From Caulobacter sp. NIBR2454 (GTDB lineage Bacteria > Pseudomonadota > Alphaproteobacteria > Caulobacterales > Caulobacteraceae), in contig NZ_CP114871.1 in assembly GCF_027474405.1 (NCBI RefSeq), positions 1,621,001 through 1,685,000 on the forward strand: a stretch of 64,000 nt of DNA, written 5' to 3'. Positions 1 through 9,289 of the stretch are shown in pieces (the first letter of the stretch is position 1; each line of letters begins with the position of its first letter). The notes under the pieces were generated by a model. The model worked only from the letters and a program-made list of their open reading frames with translations, searched no databases and was not told the DNA's origin. Made by a program: the position numbers and the translations under genes.

Positions 1-396
1 GTGGGCGTCGCTGCCTTTTCCTGGGTCCATCGCGAGGCGAGCGTGCCCCCGCCCGAGGCCATTCGCAGCGTCATGCGCTTCGTGTACGCCACCGACCAAT
101 GGTGCTTCATCGCCGCCATCCTGGGGTTCGGCGCGCTGCATCTGAACAAGGGCGGACCGGTTCTGCGCTACCTGACGGTGGCGGTGTTTCCGTTCTACAT
201 CATCCACCAGACCCTGATCATCGTCGTGGCCCATAACCTGGCCAAGGCCGGCCTGCCTTTGGGTTTGGAGGCGATTATCCTGATCGCTGCGACCTTTGCG
301 GGCTGCTTTGCGACCTACGAGATCGTGCGCCGCATTCCGGTGGTGGACGTGCTGTTCGGGCTTCGGCCTCAGCCGCGAAAGGATGTCAGTGGCTGA
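1..396 (+). CDS. Acyltransferase family 3 membrane protein, C-terminal part
   Basis: This is the 3' end of a gene that enters from the left; the GTG at base 1 is simply the window edge. The 131 residues hold about three hydrophobic segments and end in a short charged tail. The pattern VFPFYIIHQT matches the last part of acyltransferase-3 (OafA/OpgC-type) integral membrane proteins, which transfer acyl groups to surface glycans. The substrate cannot be read from this fragment. Its stop overlaps the convergent hspQ stop by 11 bases. Family call moderate, function unknown. Confidence 0.7.
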   Translation: MGVAAFSWVHREASVPPPEAIRSVMRFVYATDQWCFIAAILGFGALHLNKGGPVLRYLTVAVFPFYIIHQTLIIVVAHNLAKAGLPLGLEAIILIAATFAGCFATYEIVRRIPVVDVLFGLRPQPRKDVSG

Positions 397-715
397 TGCG
401 CGGCCTTAGCCGATACATGCCCGGCTCGAAGCTCTCGAACAGGGTGTCGGTCTGCGGGTGGACCACCGGTTCACCCGTGTCGTCCGCCAGCAGGTTCTGC
501 TCGGAGACATACGCGACGTAGGCGTTCTGATCGTTCTCGGCCAGCAGGTGGTAGAAGGGCTGGTCCTTGGATGGGCGAACCTCCGGCGGGATCGACAGCC
601 ACCACTCCTCGGTATTGGAGAATTCGGGATCGACATCGAAGATCACGCCCCGGAAAGGAAAGATCCGGTGCTTGACCACTTGTCCGATCGCGAATTTGGC
701 GAGGCGTGTATTCAT
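386..715 (-). CDS. hspQ: Heat shock protein HspQ / YccV-like hemimethylated-DNA-binding family
   Basis: 109 residues beginning MNTRLAKFAIGQ. An open frame continues upstream to 877, but the ATG at 715 has an AGAGG ribosome site just before it and starts exactly where family members start. The region KHRIFPFRGVIFDVDPEF and the motif PFYHLLAE are characteristic of the HspQ/YccV fold. In E. coli HspQ is a small adaptor affecting turnover by the Lon protease and was first described as binding hemimethylated oriC. It is divergent from ppx, with 160 bp between the chosen starts. Confidence 0.88.
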   Translation of the reverse strand: MNTRLAKFAIGQVVKHRIFPFRGVIFDVDPEFSNTEEWWLSIPPEVRPSKDQPFYHLLAENDQNAYVAYVSEQNLLADDTGEPVVHPQTDTLFESFEPGMYRLRPRISH

Positions 716-875
716 GACCTCTATAATCAACCACGTTTCACCTGACTGAAACCTGAACGTAAGCGTGCTGTCGCACTTCGCAAGCGCGGCGCCGCTTTCG
801 GCGGCGGCGATGCGTGATAAGGTCGCTGTCGAAACGAGGCGCCGGCACTGGCGCCTGCAAGACAGGTATTGCTCC

Positions 876-2000
876 ATGTCGGAGGCGCCGCGCGCGCCCG
901 GCGAGTCGCGTCCCCGTGGGCCGTCTCTTCGCCGGAGGCCGCCGGGGGAGACGCCGGCTTACGCCGCGCTCGACCTTGGCACGAACAATTGCCGCCTGCT
1001 GGTGGCGACGCCCACCTCGGGCGGATTCCGGGTCGTTGAGGCCTATTCCCGCATCGTGCGTCTGGGCGAGGGGCTGACCGCGTCCGGTCGGCTCTCCGAC
1101 GCGGCCATGGAGCGGTCGATGGCCGCGCTCAAGGTCTGCGCCGAAAAAATCCGCCGCCGCCGCACCGTCCGGGTTCGCGCCATCGCGACCCAGGCCTGCC
1201 GCATGGCCGACAATGGCCAGGCCTTCGTCGATCGCGTGGCCGAAGAGACCGGTCTGCGCCTGCAGATCATCACCCCGCGCGAGGAAGCCCAGCTTTCCGT
1301 CGCCGGCTGCCTGAACCTGCTCGACCGCACCGCCGAGGCGGCCTTGGTGGTGGACGTGGGCGGCGGCTCGACCGAACTGTCCTGGGTTGATCTGCAAGGG
1401 GAGGGGCTCGACGCCCATCCGCGCCAGTTCGCCGCCTGGAAGCTGCCGATCAAGGCCTGGGTCTCGATACCCATCGGCGTGGTCACCCTGGCCGAGCGCT
1501 TCCCGGAGGGCGAGCAGTCGCAGGACGCGTGGTTCCGCGCCATGGTGGACGCGGTGAAGGAGCGGATCGCCGACTTCCCGCACGCCGAAGCCCTGCGTCC
1601 AGTGTTCGAGGCTGGCCGTGCACAACTGGTCGGCACCTCGGGAGCTATCACCAGCCTAGCCGGCTTGCACCTCGACCTGCCGCGCTATGACCGCAACCGA
1701 GTCGACGGCCTGTGGATGAAGCGATCGGACTGCGAGGCCGCGGCTGATCGATTGCTCGCCCTGACCGCCGCTCAGCGCGCGGAACAACCCTGCATCGGGC
1801 CTGACCGCGCCGACCTTGTCCTCGCCGGCGCAGCGATCCTGCAGGCCGTGCAGGAGCTGTGGCCGTGCGAGCGCGTGCGCGTCGCTGACCGCGGCCTGCG
1901 CGAAGGCATCCTCATGTCCCTCATGTCCGAACAGCAGCCGCGCCGGTCTCGCCGCCGTCGCCGCGGCGGACGCAACGCTTCTCCCCAGGCCGCCGAATGA
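876..2000 (+). CDS. ppx: Exopolyphosphatase / Ppx-GppA family phosphatase
   Basis: 375 residues from the ATG at 876; the frame is open further upstream, but the conserved domain begins only near residue 30, so the shorter start is preferred. The actin-like ATPase fold is marked by ALDLGTNNCR (residues 31-40) and VVDVGGGSTEL (near 158-168), the phosphate-binding loops of Ppx/GppA enzymes, which hydrolyse polyphosphate or pppGpp. The C-terminus is very Arg-rich. Its stop overlaps the rlmE start (ATGA), so the two are probably translationally coupled. Which of the two substrates is preferred cannot be read from sequence. Confidence 0.88.
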   Translation: MSEAPRAPGESRPRGPSLRRRPPGETPAYAALDLGTNNCRLLVATPTSGGFRVVEAYSRIVRLGEGLTASGRLSDAAMERSMAALKVCAEKIRRRRTVRVRAIATQACRMADNGQAFVDRVAEETGLRLQIITPREEAQLSVAGCLNLLDRTAEAALVVDVGGGSTELSWVDLQGEGLDAHPRQFAAWKLPIKAWVSIPIGVVTLAERFPEGEQSQDAWFRAMVDAVKERIADFPHAEALRPVFEAGRAQLVGTSGAITSLAGLHLDLPRYDRNRVDGLWMKRSDCEAAADRLLALTAAQRAEQPCIGPDRADLVLAGAAILQAVQELWPCERVRVADRGLREGILMSLMSEQQPRRSRRRRRGGRNASPQAAE

Positions 2001-2701
2001 CCGAAGAACCGCCCAAACGCCGCATGGTGAAGCTGCCGACCGGCGGCAATGAAGGCGGCCGCGGCAAGCCCGCCCGCCTGAAGACCGCCATGGGCCGCAC
2101 GTCGTCTCAGCAGGCCTGGCTGGAACGCCAGATAAACGACCCGTTCTCGGCCAAGGCGCGCGCTCTTGGCTATCGCAGCCGCGCGGCTTTCAAGATCAGC
2201 GAGATCGACGACAAATTCCACTTCTTCAAGAAGGGGATGAAGATCCTCGACCTGGGCTGCGCCCCGGGTGGCTGGATCCAGATCGCCCAGCAGCGCGGGG
2301 TCGACCGCATCGTCGGCGTCGATCTGCTGGACGTCGATCCGTTGCCCCCTGCTCAAATCCTGAAGATGGACTTCACCGATCCCAAGTGCCCGGACCTGCT
2401 GATCGAGCTTCTGGGCGGCCAGCCGGATGTGGTGCTGTCGGACATGGCTCCCAACACGGTGGGCCATCGCGAGACCGACCACCTGCGCATCGTCGCCCTC
2501 ATCGAACTGGGCGCCGACTTCGCGGTGAAGGTGCTCAAGCCCGGCGGCGCCTTTGTCGCCAAGGCCTTCCAGGGCGGCGAGACGGCTGAAGTGATCGGCC
2601 AGCTCAAACAGCGCTTCACCAAGGTCCAGAACTTCAAGCCCAAGGCCAGCCGCAGCGACAGCTCAGAGGTCTTCCTGGTGGCGACGGGGTTCAAGGGTTA
2701 G
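1997..2701 (+). CDS. rlmE: 23S rRNA 2'-O-ribose methyltransferase RlmE (FtsJ/RrmJ)
   Basis: 234 residues. The SAM-binding motif ILDLGCAPGGW is at residues 83-93, and the catalytic tetrad of this family is visible as K66, D149 (LSDMAPN), K189 (VAKAFQGG) and E224 (SSEVFLV). The enzyme methylates the ribose of U2552 (E. coli numbering) in the 23S A-loop late in 50S assembly. About 30 basic residues extend the N-terminus relative to the E. coli enzyme. The start overlaps the ppx stop by 4 bases. Confidence 0.95.
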   Translation: MTEEPPKRRMVKLPTGGNEGGRGKPARLKTAMGRTSSQQAWLERQINDPFSAKARALGYRSRAAFKISEIDDKFHFFKKGMKILDLGCAPGGWIQIAQQRGVDRIVGVDLLDVDPLPPAQILKMDFTDPKCPDLLIELLGGQPDVVLSDMAPNTVGHRETDHLRIVALIELGADFAVKVLKPGGAFVAKAFQGGETAEVIGQLKQRFTKVQNFKPKASRSDSSEVFLVATGFKG

Positions 2702-4270
<1,569 letters not shown>

Positions 4271-4278
4271 GAGCAGTT

Positions 4279-4674
4279 ATGGAACCGATCCTCGAACTGA
4301 AACTGCTGGGTGCGGCGGTCATCGTCGGACTCGTGCATCTGTTTTGGGGATCGGCCGCGGCCCAGCCGCAGATCGGCCTGAAGTGGAACGTCGGCCCGCG
4401 TGACGAGCCGCGTCCGCTGACCGGCATGGCGGGGCGTCTGCAACGCGCCTTCGCCAACTTCCGCGAGACCTTCGCCTTCTTCGTGGCCCTGGTCCTGGCG
4501 GTGGTGCTGAGCGGCAAGACTGGCGGCCTTAGCACCCTGGGCTGCGTGCTCTATGTGGTCGCTCGCGCGATCTACATCCCGCTCTACGCTTTCGGCGTTC
4601 CGGTGGTGCGCACCCTGGTGTGGCTGGCCTCCATGATCGGCCTGCTGATGCTTCTCGCGGCTCTGTTCGTCTGA
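4279..4674 (+). CDS. MAPEG-family membrane protein
   Basis: 131 residues with four hydrophobic segments. The pattern RLQRAFANFRETFAFF near residues 53-68 is typical of MAPEG (membrane-associated eicosanoid/glutathione metabolism) proteins. Bacterial members of this small type mostly lack an assigned substrate. It starts 8 bp after the guaB stop with a GGAG ribosome site and ends directly against the next gene (TGA then ATG), so guaB, this gene and the methyltransferase are probably one transcript. Confidence 0.8.
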   Translation: MEPILELKLLGAAVIVGLVHLFWGSAAAQPQIGLKWNVGPRDEPRPLTGMAGRLQRAFANFRETFAFFVALVLAVVLSGKTGGLSTLGCVLYVVARAIYIPLYAFGVPVVRTLVWLASMIGLLMLLAALFV

Positions 4675-5946
4675 ATGCGGGAAAGCGGACGGATAGCGGC
4701 GGCGATCGAGGTTCTGGAAGAAATCGAGGCGCGTCACAAGCCAGTGAAACTGGCCTTGAAGGGCTGGGGCGAGCGCTCGCGTTTCGCCGGTTCGAAGGAT
4801 CGCGCCTTCGTGTCGGGCCTGGTGCTCGACGCCCTGCGGCACAAGCGGTCGCTGGGTTGGATGATGGGCGACGACAGCGCCCGCGCCGTGGTCCTGGCGA
4901 CCCTGGCCCTGGCCTGGAAGCTGCCGATCGACAAGCTGGCCGAGGCTTTCGCCGAGGAGCCTCACGGCCCCGGCGCTTTGACCGAGGCCGAGCGCGCCGC
5001 GCTTGAGACGCCCAAATCACTGGCCGACGCTCCGGCGCCCATCCAGGGGGACTATCCCGACTGGCTCGACGCCAGCCTGACGCGCGTGTTCGGCGAGGGC
5101 AGGGGCGAAGAAGCCGCCGCCCTGGCCGCGCGTGCGCCAGTGGACCTGCGGGTCAACACCCTGAAGACCGACCCCGTTCGCGCCTTGAAAGCCCTGCAAC
5201 CGCTCGCCGCCCAGACGCTTGATCTGCTGGAGACGGCTCTGCGCATTCCCGCGCCGGAGCCCAGTGAACGCACCGGCTCGGTGGAGACCATCCCCGCCTT
5301 CTCCAAGGGCTGGTTCGAGGTGCAGGACTTGGGCTCCCAGATCGCCGCCGCCTGCGCGGGCGAGATCAAGGGCAAGCAGGTCCTGGATTTCTGCGCCGGG
5401 GGCGGGGGCAAGACCCTGGCCCTGGCCGCCGCCATGGGCTCGACCGGCCAAATCTATGCTCACGATAGCGACGCGCGCCGTCTGGCCGACACCATCCGCC
5501 GCAGCCAGCGAGCAGGGGTTCGCAACCTGCAGATTCGATCCCCGGTCGAAGCCGATCCGTTGAAGGGCCTGGAGTCCAAGATGGATGTGGTCTTCGTCGA
5601 TGCGCCCTGCACGGGCTCTGGCACCTGGCGCCGGCATCCCGACACCAAGTGGCGCCTGACCCCGGAGGCGCTGGAGCGCCGTCAGGTCGAACAGGACGCT
5701 GTCCTGGACCAGGCCGCTCCGTTCGTGAAGGTCGGCGGCCGCCTGATCTACGTCACCTGCTCGGTGCTGGCCGAGGAAGACGAGGATCGCGTCGAGGCCT
5801 TCCTGGCCCGCAATTCTGGCTTCCGTCTGGCCGCGCCCCCGGCGCCCGCCGACCGATTTGTTTCGCCGCAAGGCTATGTCCGCCTTACGCCCCGCTCCGC
5901 CGGAACCGACGGCTTCTTCGCCGCCGTGCTGGAGAGGGCGGCTTGA
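4675..5946 (+). CDS. rsmB: RsmB-type 16S rRNA cytosine-5 methyltransferase (NOL1/NOP2/Sun family)
   Basis: 423 residues. An N-terminal helical domain related to NusB is followed by a Rossmann methyltransferase domain. SAM-binding VLDFCAGGGGKT lies near residues 239-250, the motif VDAPCTGSGTWRR near 304-316, and the catalytic cysteine sits in YVTCSVLAEEDE near 361-372; both conserved cysteines are present. The family methylates C5 of cytosine in rRNA; RsmB (C967) is the closest layout, but a paralogous specificity is possible. It begins on the base after the MAPEG stop. Confidence 0.85.
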   Translation: MRESGRIAAAIEVLEEIEARHKPVKLALKGWGERSRFAGSKDRAFVSGLVLDALRHKRSLGWMMGDDSARAVVLATLALAWKLPIDKLAEAFAEEPHGPGALTEAERAALETPKSLADAPAPIQGDYPDWLDASLTRVFGEGRGEEAAALAARAPVDLRVNTLKTDPVRALKALQPLAAQTLDLLETALRIPAPEPSERTGSVETIPAFSKGWFEVQDLGSQIAAACAGEIKGKQVLDFCAGGGGKTLALAAAMGSTGQIYAHDSDARRLADTIRRSQRAGVRNLQIRSPVEADPLKGLESKMDVVFVDAPCTGSGTWRRHPDTKWRLTPEALERRQVEQDAVLDQAAPFVKVGGRLIYVTCSVLAEEDEDRVEAFLARNSGFRLAAPPAPADRFVSPQGYVRLTPRSAGTDGFFAAVLERAA

Positions 5947-5974
5947 GACCTCCGCTAGAAAAGGAATCCGCTGA

Positions 5975-7537
5975 ATGACTGCCGAGACAAACCACCAGCG
6001 GGTCCTGATCGTCGACTTTGGCAGCCAGGTCACCCAGCTGATCGCCCGCCGCGTTCGCGAGGCTGGCGTCTATTGCGAGATCCATCCTTTCGACAAGGTC
6101 GAGGATCTGGTCGATTCCTACGCGCCCAAGGCCATCATCCTGTCCGGCGGGCCGGCTAGCGTGTTGGAGACCGACAGCCCGCGCATTGGCCGCAAGCTGT
6201 TCGATTACGGCGTGCCGATGCTGGCGGTCTGCTATGGCCAGCAGCTACTGTGCGACGTGCTGGGCGGCAAGGTCGAGGGCGGCCATGCCGGCGAGTTCGG
6301 CCGGGCCGAGCTGACCATCGGCAAGAACAGCCCGCTTTTCGCCGGGCTTGCCGGCGTCGGCGAGGTCGAGACGGTGTGGATGAGCCACGGCGACCGCGTC
6401 ACGGCGATTCCGGACGGCTTCGAAGTGATCGCCACCTCGACCGGCGCGCCCTTCGCCGCCATCGCCGACGACACCCGCAAGATCTACGGCGTCCAGTTTC
6501 ACCCGGAGGTCGTCCACACGATCAACGGCGCGAAGATTTACCGCAACTTCCTGTTCAACATCGCCGGTCTGACCGGCGACTGGACCATGGCGGCCTTCCG
6601 CCAGGAGATGGTTCAGAAAATTCGCGAACAAGTCGGGACCGGAAAGGTGATCTGCGGCCTGTCCGGCGGCGTCGACAGCTCGGTGGCCGCGGTCCTGATC
6701 CACGAGGCGATCGGCGACCAGCTGACCTGCGTCTTCGTCGACACCGGTCTGTTGCGTCACAACGAGGCCGAGCAGGTCGTGACCCTGTTCCGCGACCACT
6801 ACAACATCCCCCTGGTCCATGTGGACGCCGGAGACGAGTTCCTGGGCGCCCTGGCCGGGGTCAGCGACCCTGAGACCAAGCGCAAGATCATCGGCGGCAA
6901 GTTCATCGACATCTTCGACCGCGAGGCCGCCAAGATCGACGGCGCGGATTTCCTGGCTCAGGGCACGCTCTATCCGGACGTGGTCGAAAGCGTCTCGGCG
7001 CGCGGCGGCCCGTCGGCGGTGATCAAGAGCCACCACAATGTCGGCGGCCTGCCGGACTTCATGAAGCTGAAGTTGGTCGAGCCCCTGCGCGAGCTGTTCA
7101 AGGATGAGGTTCGCGCTCTGGGCGTCGAGCTTGGCCTGCATAAAGACTTTGTCGGCCGCCACCCGTTCCCCGGACCGGGCCTGGCCATCCGTATTCCCGG
7201 CGACATCACGCCCGAGAAGGTCGCCGTCCTGCAGCAGGCCGACGCCATCTATCTCGAAGAGATTCGCAACGCCGGCCTCTACGACAAGATCTGGCAGGCC
7301 TTCGCCGTGCTGCTGCCGGTCAAGACGGTGGGCGTCATGGGCGACGCGCGGACTTACGAGAACGTCCTGGCCCTGCGTGCGGTGACCTCTACCGATGGCA
7401 TGACCGCCGACTTCTTCGAATTCCCCTGGGACGTCCTGGGCAAGACGGCCACGCGGATCATCAACGAAGTCCGCGGCGTCAACCGCGTCGTCTACGACGT
7501 CACCTCCAAGCCCCCCGGCACGATCGAGTGGGAGTGA
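5975..7537 (+). CDS. guaA: GMP synthase (glutamine-hydrolysing)
   Basis: 520 residues. The N-terminal class I glutamine amidotransferase has the nucleophile Cys86 in AVCYGQQ and the His-Glu pair in VQFHPEVVH. The ATP pyrophosphatase domain has the P-loop [10 protein letters not shown] near residue 229. The C-terminal dimerisation domain ends with the usual PPGTIEWE. It converts XMP to GMP using glutamine and ATP. RBS AAGGAA before ATG. A long hairpin follows (7622-7651). Confidence 0.97.
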   Translation: MTAETNHQRVLIVDFGSQVTQLIARRVREAGVYCEIHPFDKVEDLVDSYAPKAIILSGGPASVLETDSPRIGRKLFDYGVPMLAVCYGQQLLCDVLGGKVEGGHAGEFGRAELTIGKNSPLFAGLAGVGEVETVWMSHGDRVTAIPDGFEVIATSTGAPFAAIADDTRKIYGVQFHPEVVHTINGAKIYRNFLFNIAGLTGDWTMAAFRQEMVQKIREQVGTGKVICGLSGGVDSSVAAVLIHEAIGDQLTCVFVDTGLLRHNEAEQVVTLFRDHYNIPLVHVDAGDEFLGALAGVSDPETKRKIIGGKFIDIFDREAAKIDGADFLAQGTLYPDVVESVSARGGPSAVIKSHHNVGGLPDFMKLKLVEPLRELFKDEVRALGVELGLHKDFVGRHPFPGPGLAIRIPGDITPEKVAVLQQADAIYLEEIRNAGLYDKIWQAFAVLLPVKTVGVMGDARTYENVLALRAVTSTDGMTADFFEFPWDVLGKTATRIINEVRGVNRVVYDVTSKPPGTIEWE

Positions 7538-7621
7538 GCGGTCGCAAGCCTGGTGCGGTTCGGCTGTAGTCCGCACAAGGCATCGACGGCGGCGATTGCG
7601 CAAATGCGGGATGACCTCTTC

Positions 7622-7651
7622 GGCCCGAGGGAGCTCGCGCTTCCTCGGGCC
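7622..7651. terminator. Bidirectional hairpin between guaA and fecR
   Basis: A 13-bp stem with one G-T pair and a 4-base loop: left arm 7622-7634 (GGCCCGAGGGAGC), loop TCGC, right arm 7639-7651 (GCTTCCTCGGGCC). It sits between the convergent guaA and fecR stops and could end both transcripts. No T-tract follows on either strand. Confidence 0.75.
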
Positions 7652-7675
7652 ATCGGCGCCCGTTCGCGGGTCGGA

Positions 7676-8650
7676 TCAGTGACCGCCCTCGTCAGCGGCG
7701 GAGCCGGCTAGCAGGGCCTGAATCATCGATCGAGAGGCTTCTGGCTGATCGAGCCGGAAGCGTCCGGTCACCGGCAAATCGCCCATTTTAGGGTCGCTCA
7801 GCACAAGCGGCTGGACGGCGTAGCGATTCAGGCGCGCCACCACGTGCCCAAGCGGCATGTTTCGCGCGTCGAGCCAATCATTCCGCCATGATGCATAGGT
7901 CTCGGGGTCGAAGTCGCCGCCGGCGGATGATCCGTTGGCGGCCAAGAGCAGCCAGCGGCCCTTGTTCAAAAGGCGCGCCGGCTGGTCTGCATGTCGCACG
8001 CTCACGACCCCGTCGAATACCCGGACTTCCACGGCGTCGTTGAGCAGATCCACCTCGAAGCGCGTGCCGACGGCGGTCACCGTGGCGCCGCCGGCGGCGA
8101 CGGTGAAGGGGCGGGCCGCGTTATGCGCCACGTCGAACATCGCGTCGCCCTTGGTGAGGCGGATGTTGCGAGCATGCGCATCGAACAGGATGTCCAATCG
8201 GGTGTCGGCGTTCATGTGGACGACCGACTTGTCGCTGAGCGTGTGATCGGCGCGCGCGCCGATGGCCGTCGCCAGGGTGATCGAAACCGGAGCCTCGGCT
8301 GGGACCTTCGGTTCCGGGCGTGTGGGCAAGGTCAACATGACGCCAGCGCCGGCCAGGACCGCGACGGCCAGGCCGGCCGCGATCAGGGCGGGTCGGAACG
8401 CGCCCGTGGGGCGGCGGGCGGCTGGGCGAGACTGTTCGCTCTCTACCTGCCGGGCCGCGGTCAAAAGCGCTGTGTCCATGAAGGCGTGACGCACGGTGGA
8501 GAAAGCGCGTCGATGTTCGGCGTCCGTCTCCAGCCAGGATTCCAGTTCCCGGCGTTCTGCGGGGGTGAGTTCGCCCAGACGATCGACCCAGTCCGCCGCT
8601 GTCTCAAGGATATCCATGTCCGGGTCGGACCCGTTGTCATTGAGAGGCAT
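7676..8650 (-). CDS. FecR-family anti-sigma factor
   Basis: 324 residues. The N-terminal cytoplasmic FecR segment (about residues 15-55, with ADWVDRLGELTPAERRELESW) would bind the sigma factor. One membrane helix lies near residues 89-110, and a periplasmic FecR domain follows (residues 125-235, with VEVRVFDGVVSV). In this family the periplasmic part receives a signal from an outer-membrane TonB receptor with an STN domain and frees the sigma factor. It overlaps the sigma gene by 14 bases and is third in the receptor-sigma-fecR unit. The ligand is unknown. Confidence 0.9.
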   Translation of the reverse strand: MPLNDNGSDPDMDILETAADWVDRLGELTPAERRELESWLETDAEHRRAFSTVRHAFMDTALLTAARQVESEQSRPAARRPTGAFRPALIAAGLAVAVLAGAGVMLTLPTRPEPKVPAEAPVSITLATAIGARADHTLSDKSVVHMNADTRLDILFDAHARNIRLTKGDAMFDVAHNAARPFTVAAGGATVTAVGTRFEVDLLNDAVEVRVFDGVVSVRHADQPARLLNKGRWLLLAANGSSAGGDFDPETYASWRNDWLDARNMPLGHVVARLNRYAVQPLVLSDPKMGDLPVTGRFRLDQPEASRSMIQALLAGSAADEGGH

Positions 8651-9287
8651 TAGGGCCTCCTTCCAGAATACGGCCGTCGGCGTCAGGCATGCTTTGGGAC
8701 AGTTCGATCATGGCTCTTAAGAGATGCTTCTTGACCGCTTCCAGGGTCATGCCCAGGTCGTCCGCGATGTCTTGGCGCGACTGACCTTTGAGGTGCCTGC
8801 GCATGAAAATGTCGCGACGCAGGGGTGTCAGATTCTGCAACGCCGTCTGGAAGAGAGCCACGCGCTGACGGTGCTCCAGCACCTCGTCGGCCAGGGGAAG
8901 CTCGCAGGCGAAATCGTCATCGCCCAGCCCTTCCTCAAGGCGCCCCCGCCGGGCCTGGGCGTAGATCAGCGAGTCGGCCACGCGGTAGGCGTAGGCGACG
9001 GGGTTGTCGATCTGACGCTTTTCGGTCTGCTGCATCATGATCAGGAAGACTTCCTGCAACACGTCATCGGCCTGCGAGGCGTCATGATGACGGCGAAGGA
9101 TATAGCCGAGCAGCTTGCGTTCATGTCGCCTCAACTCCGCCAGCGCGTCGACCATCGTCGTCTCCGAAGACCCGGACTGGTCCTCGGAAGAGGTAGAGGC
9201 GAGCGAGGGGCGGACGGGGACAGCCGCCGGCACGATTTTCGCCAGCCTGTTCAGCGGTGCAGGCCATCCGATCTTCTGAACCGTCAT
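8637..9287 (-). CDS. ECF sigma factor, FecI-like
   Basis: 216 residues from the ATG at 9287, 2 bp after the receptor stop; an internal Met at 9155 (MVDALAELRRHERKL) would give a 172-residue protein nearer the usual ECF length. Region 2 shows DDVLQEVFLIMM and region 4 shows LTPLRRDIFMRRHLKGQSRQDIADDLGMTLEAVKKHL, here recognised as two shorter motifs, LTPLRRDIFMRR and IADDLGMTLEAVKKH. This is the FecI layout. It would direct transcription of surface-signalling targets, probably including the adjacent receptor. Confidence 0.85.
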   Translation of the reverse strand: MTVQKIGWPAPLNRLAKIVPAAVPVRPSLASTSSEDQSGSSETTMVDALAELRRHERKLLGYILRRHHDASQADDVLQEVFLIMMQQTEKRQIDNPVAYAYRVADSLIYAQARRGRLEEGLGDDDFACELPLADEVLEHRQRVALFQTALQNLTPLRRDIFMRRHLKGQSRQDIADDLGMTLEAVKKHLLRAMIELSQSMPDADGRILEGGPNASQ

Positions 9288-9289
9288 GA

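Noticed and set aside
5954..5961. GCTAGAAA just before guaA resembles the Caulobacter -10.
   Set aside because: No -35 at 10-14 bp upstream, and the resulting leader would be only about 8 bases.
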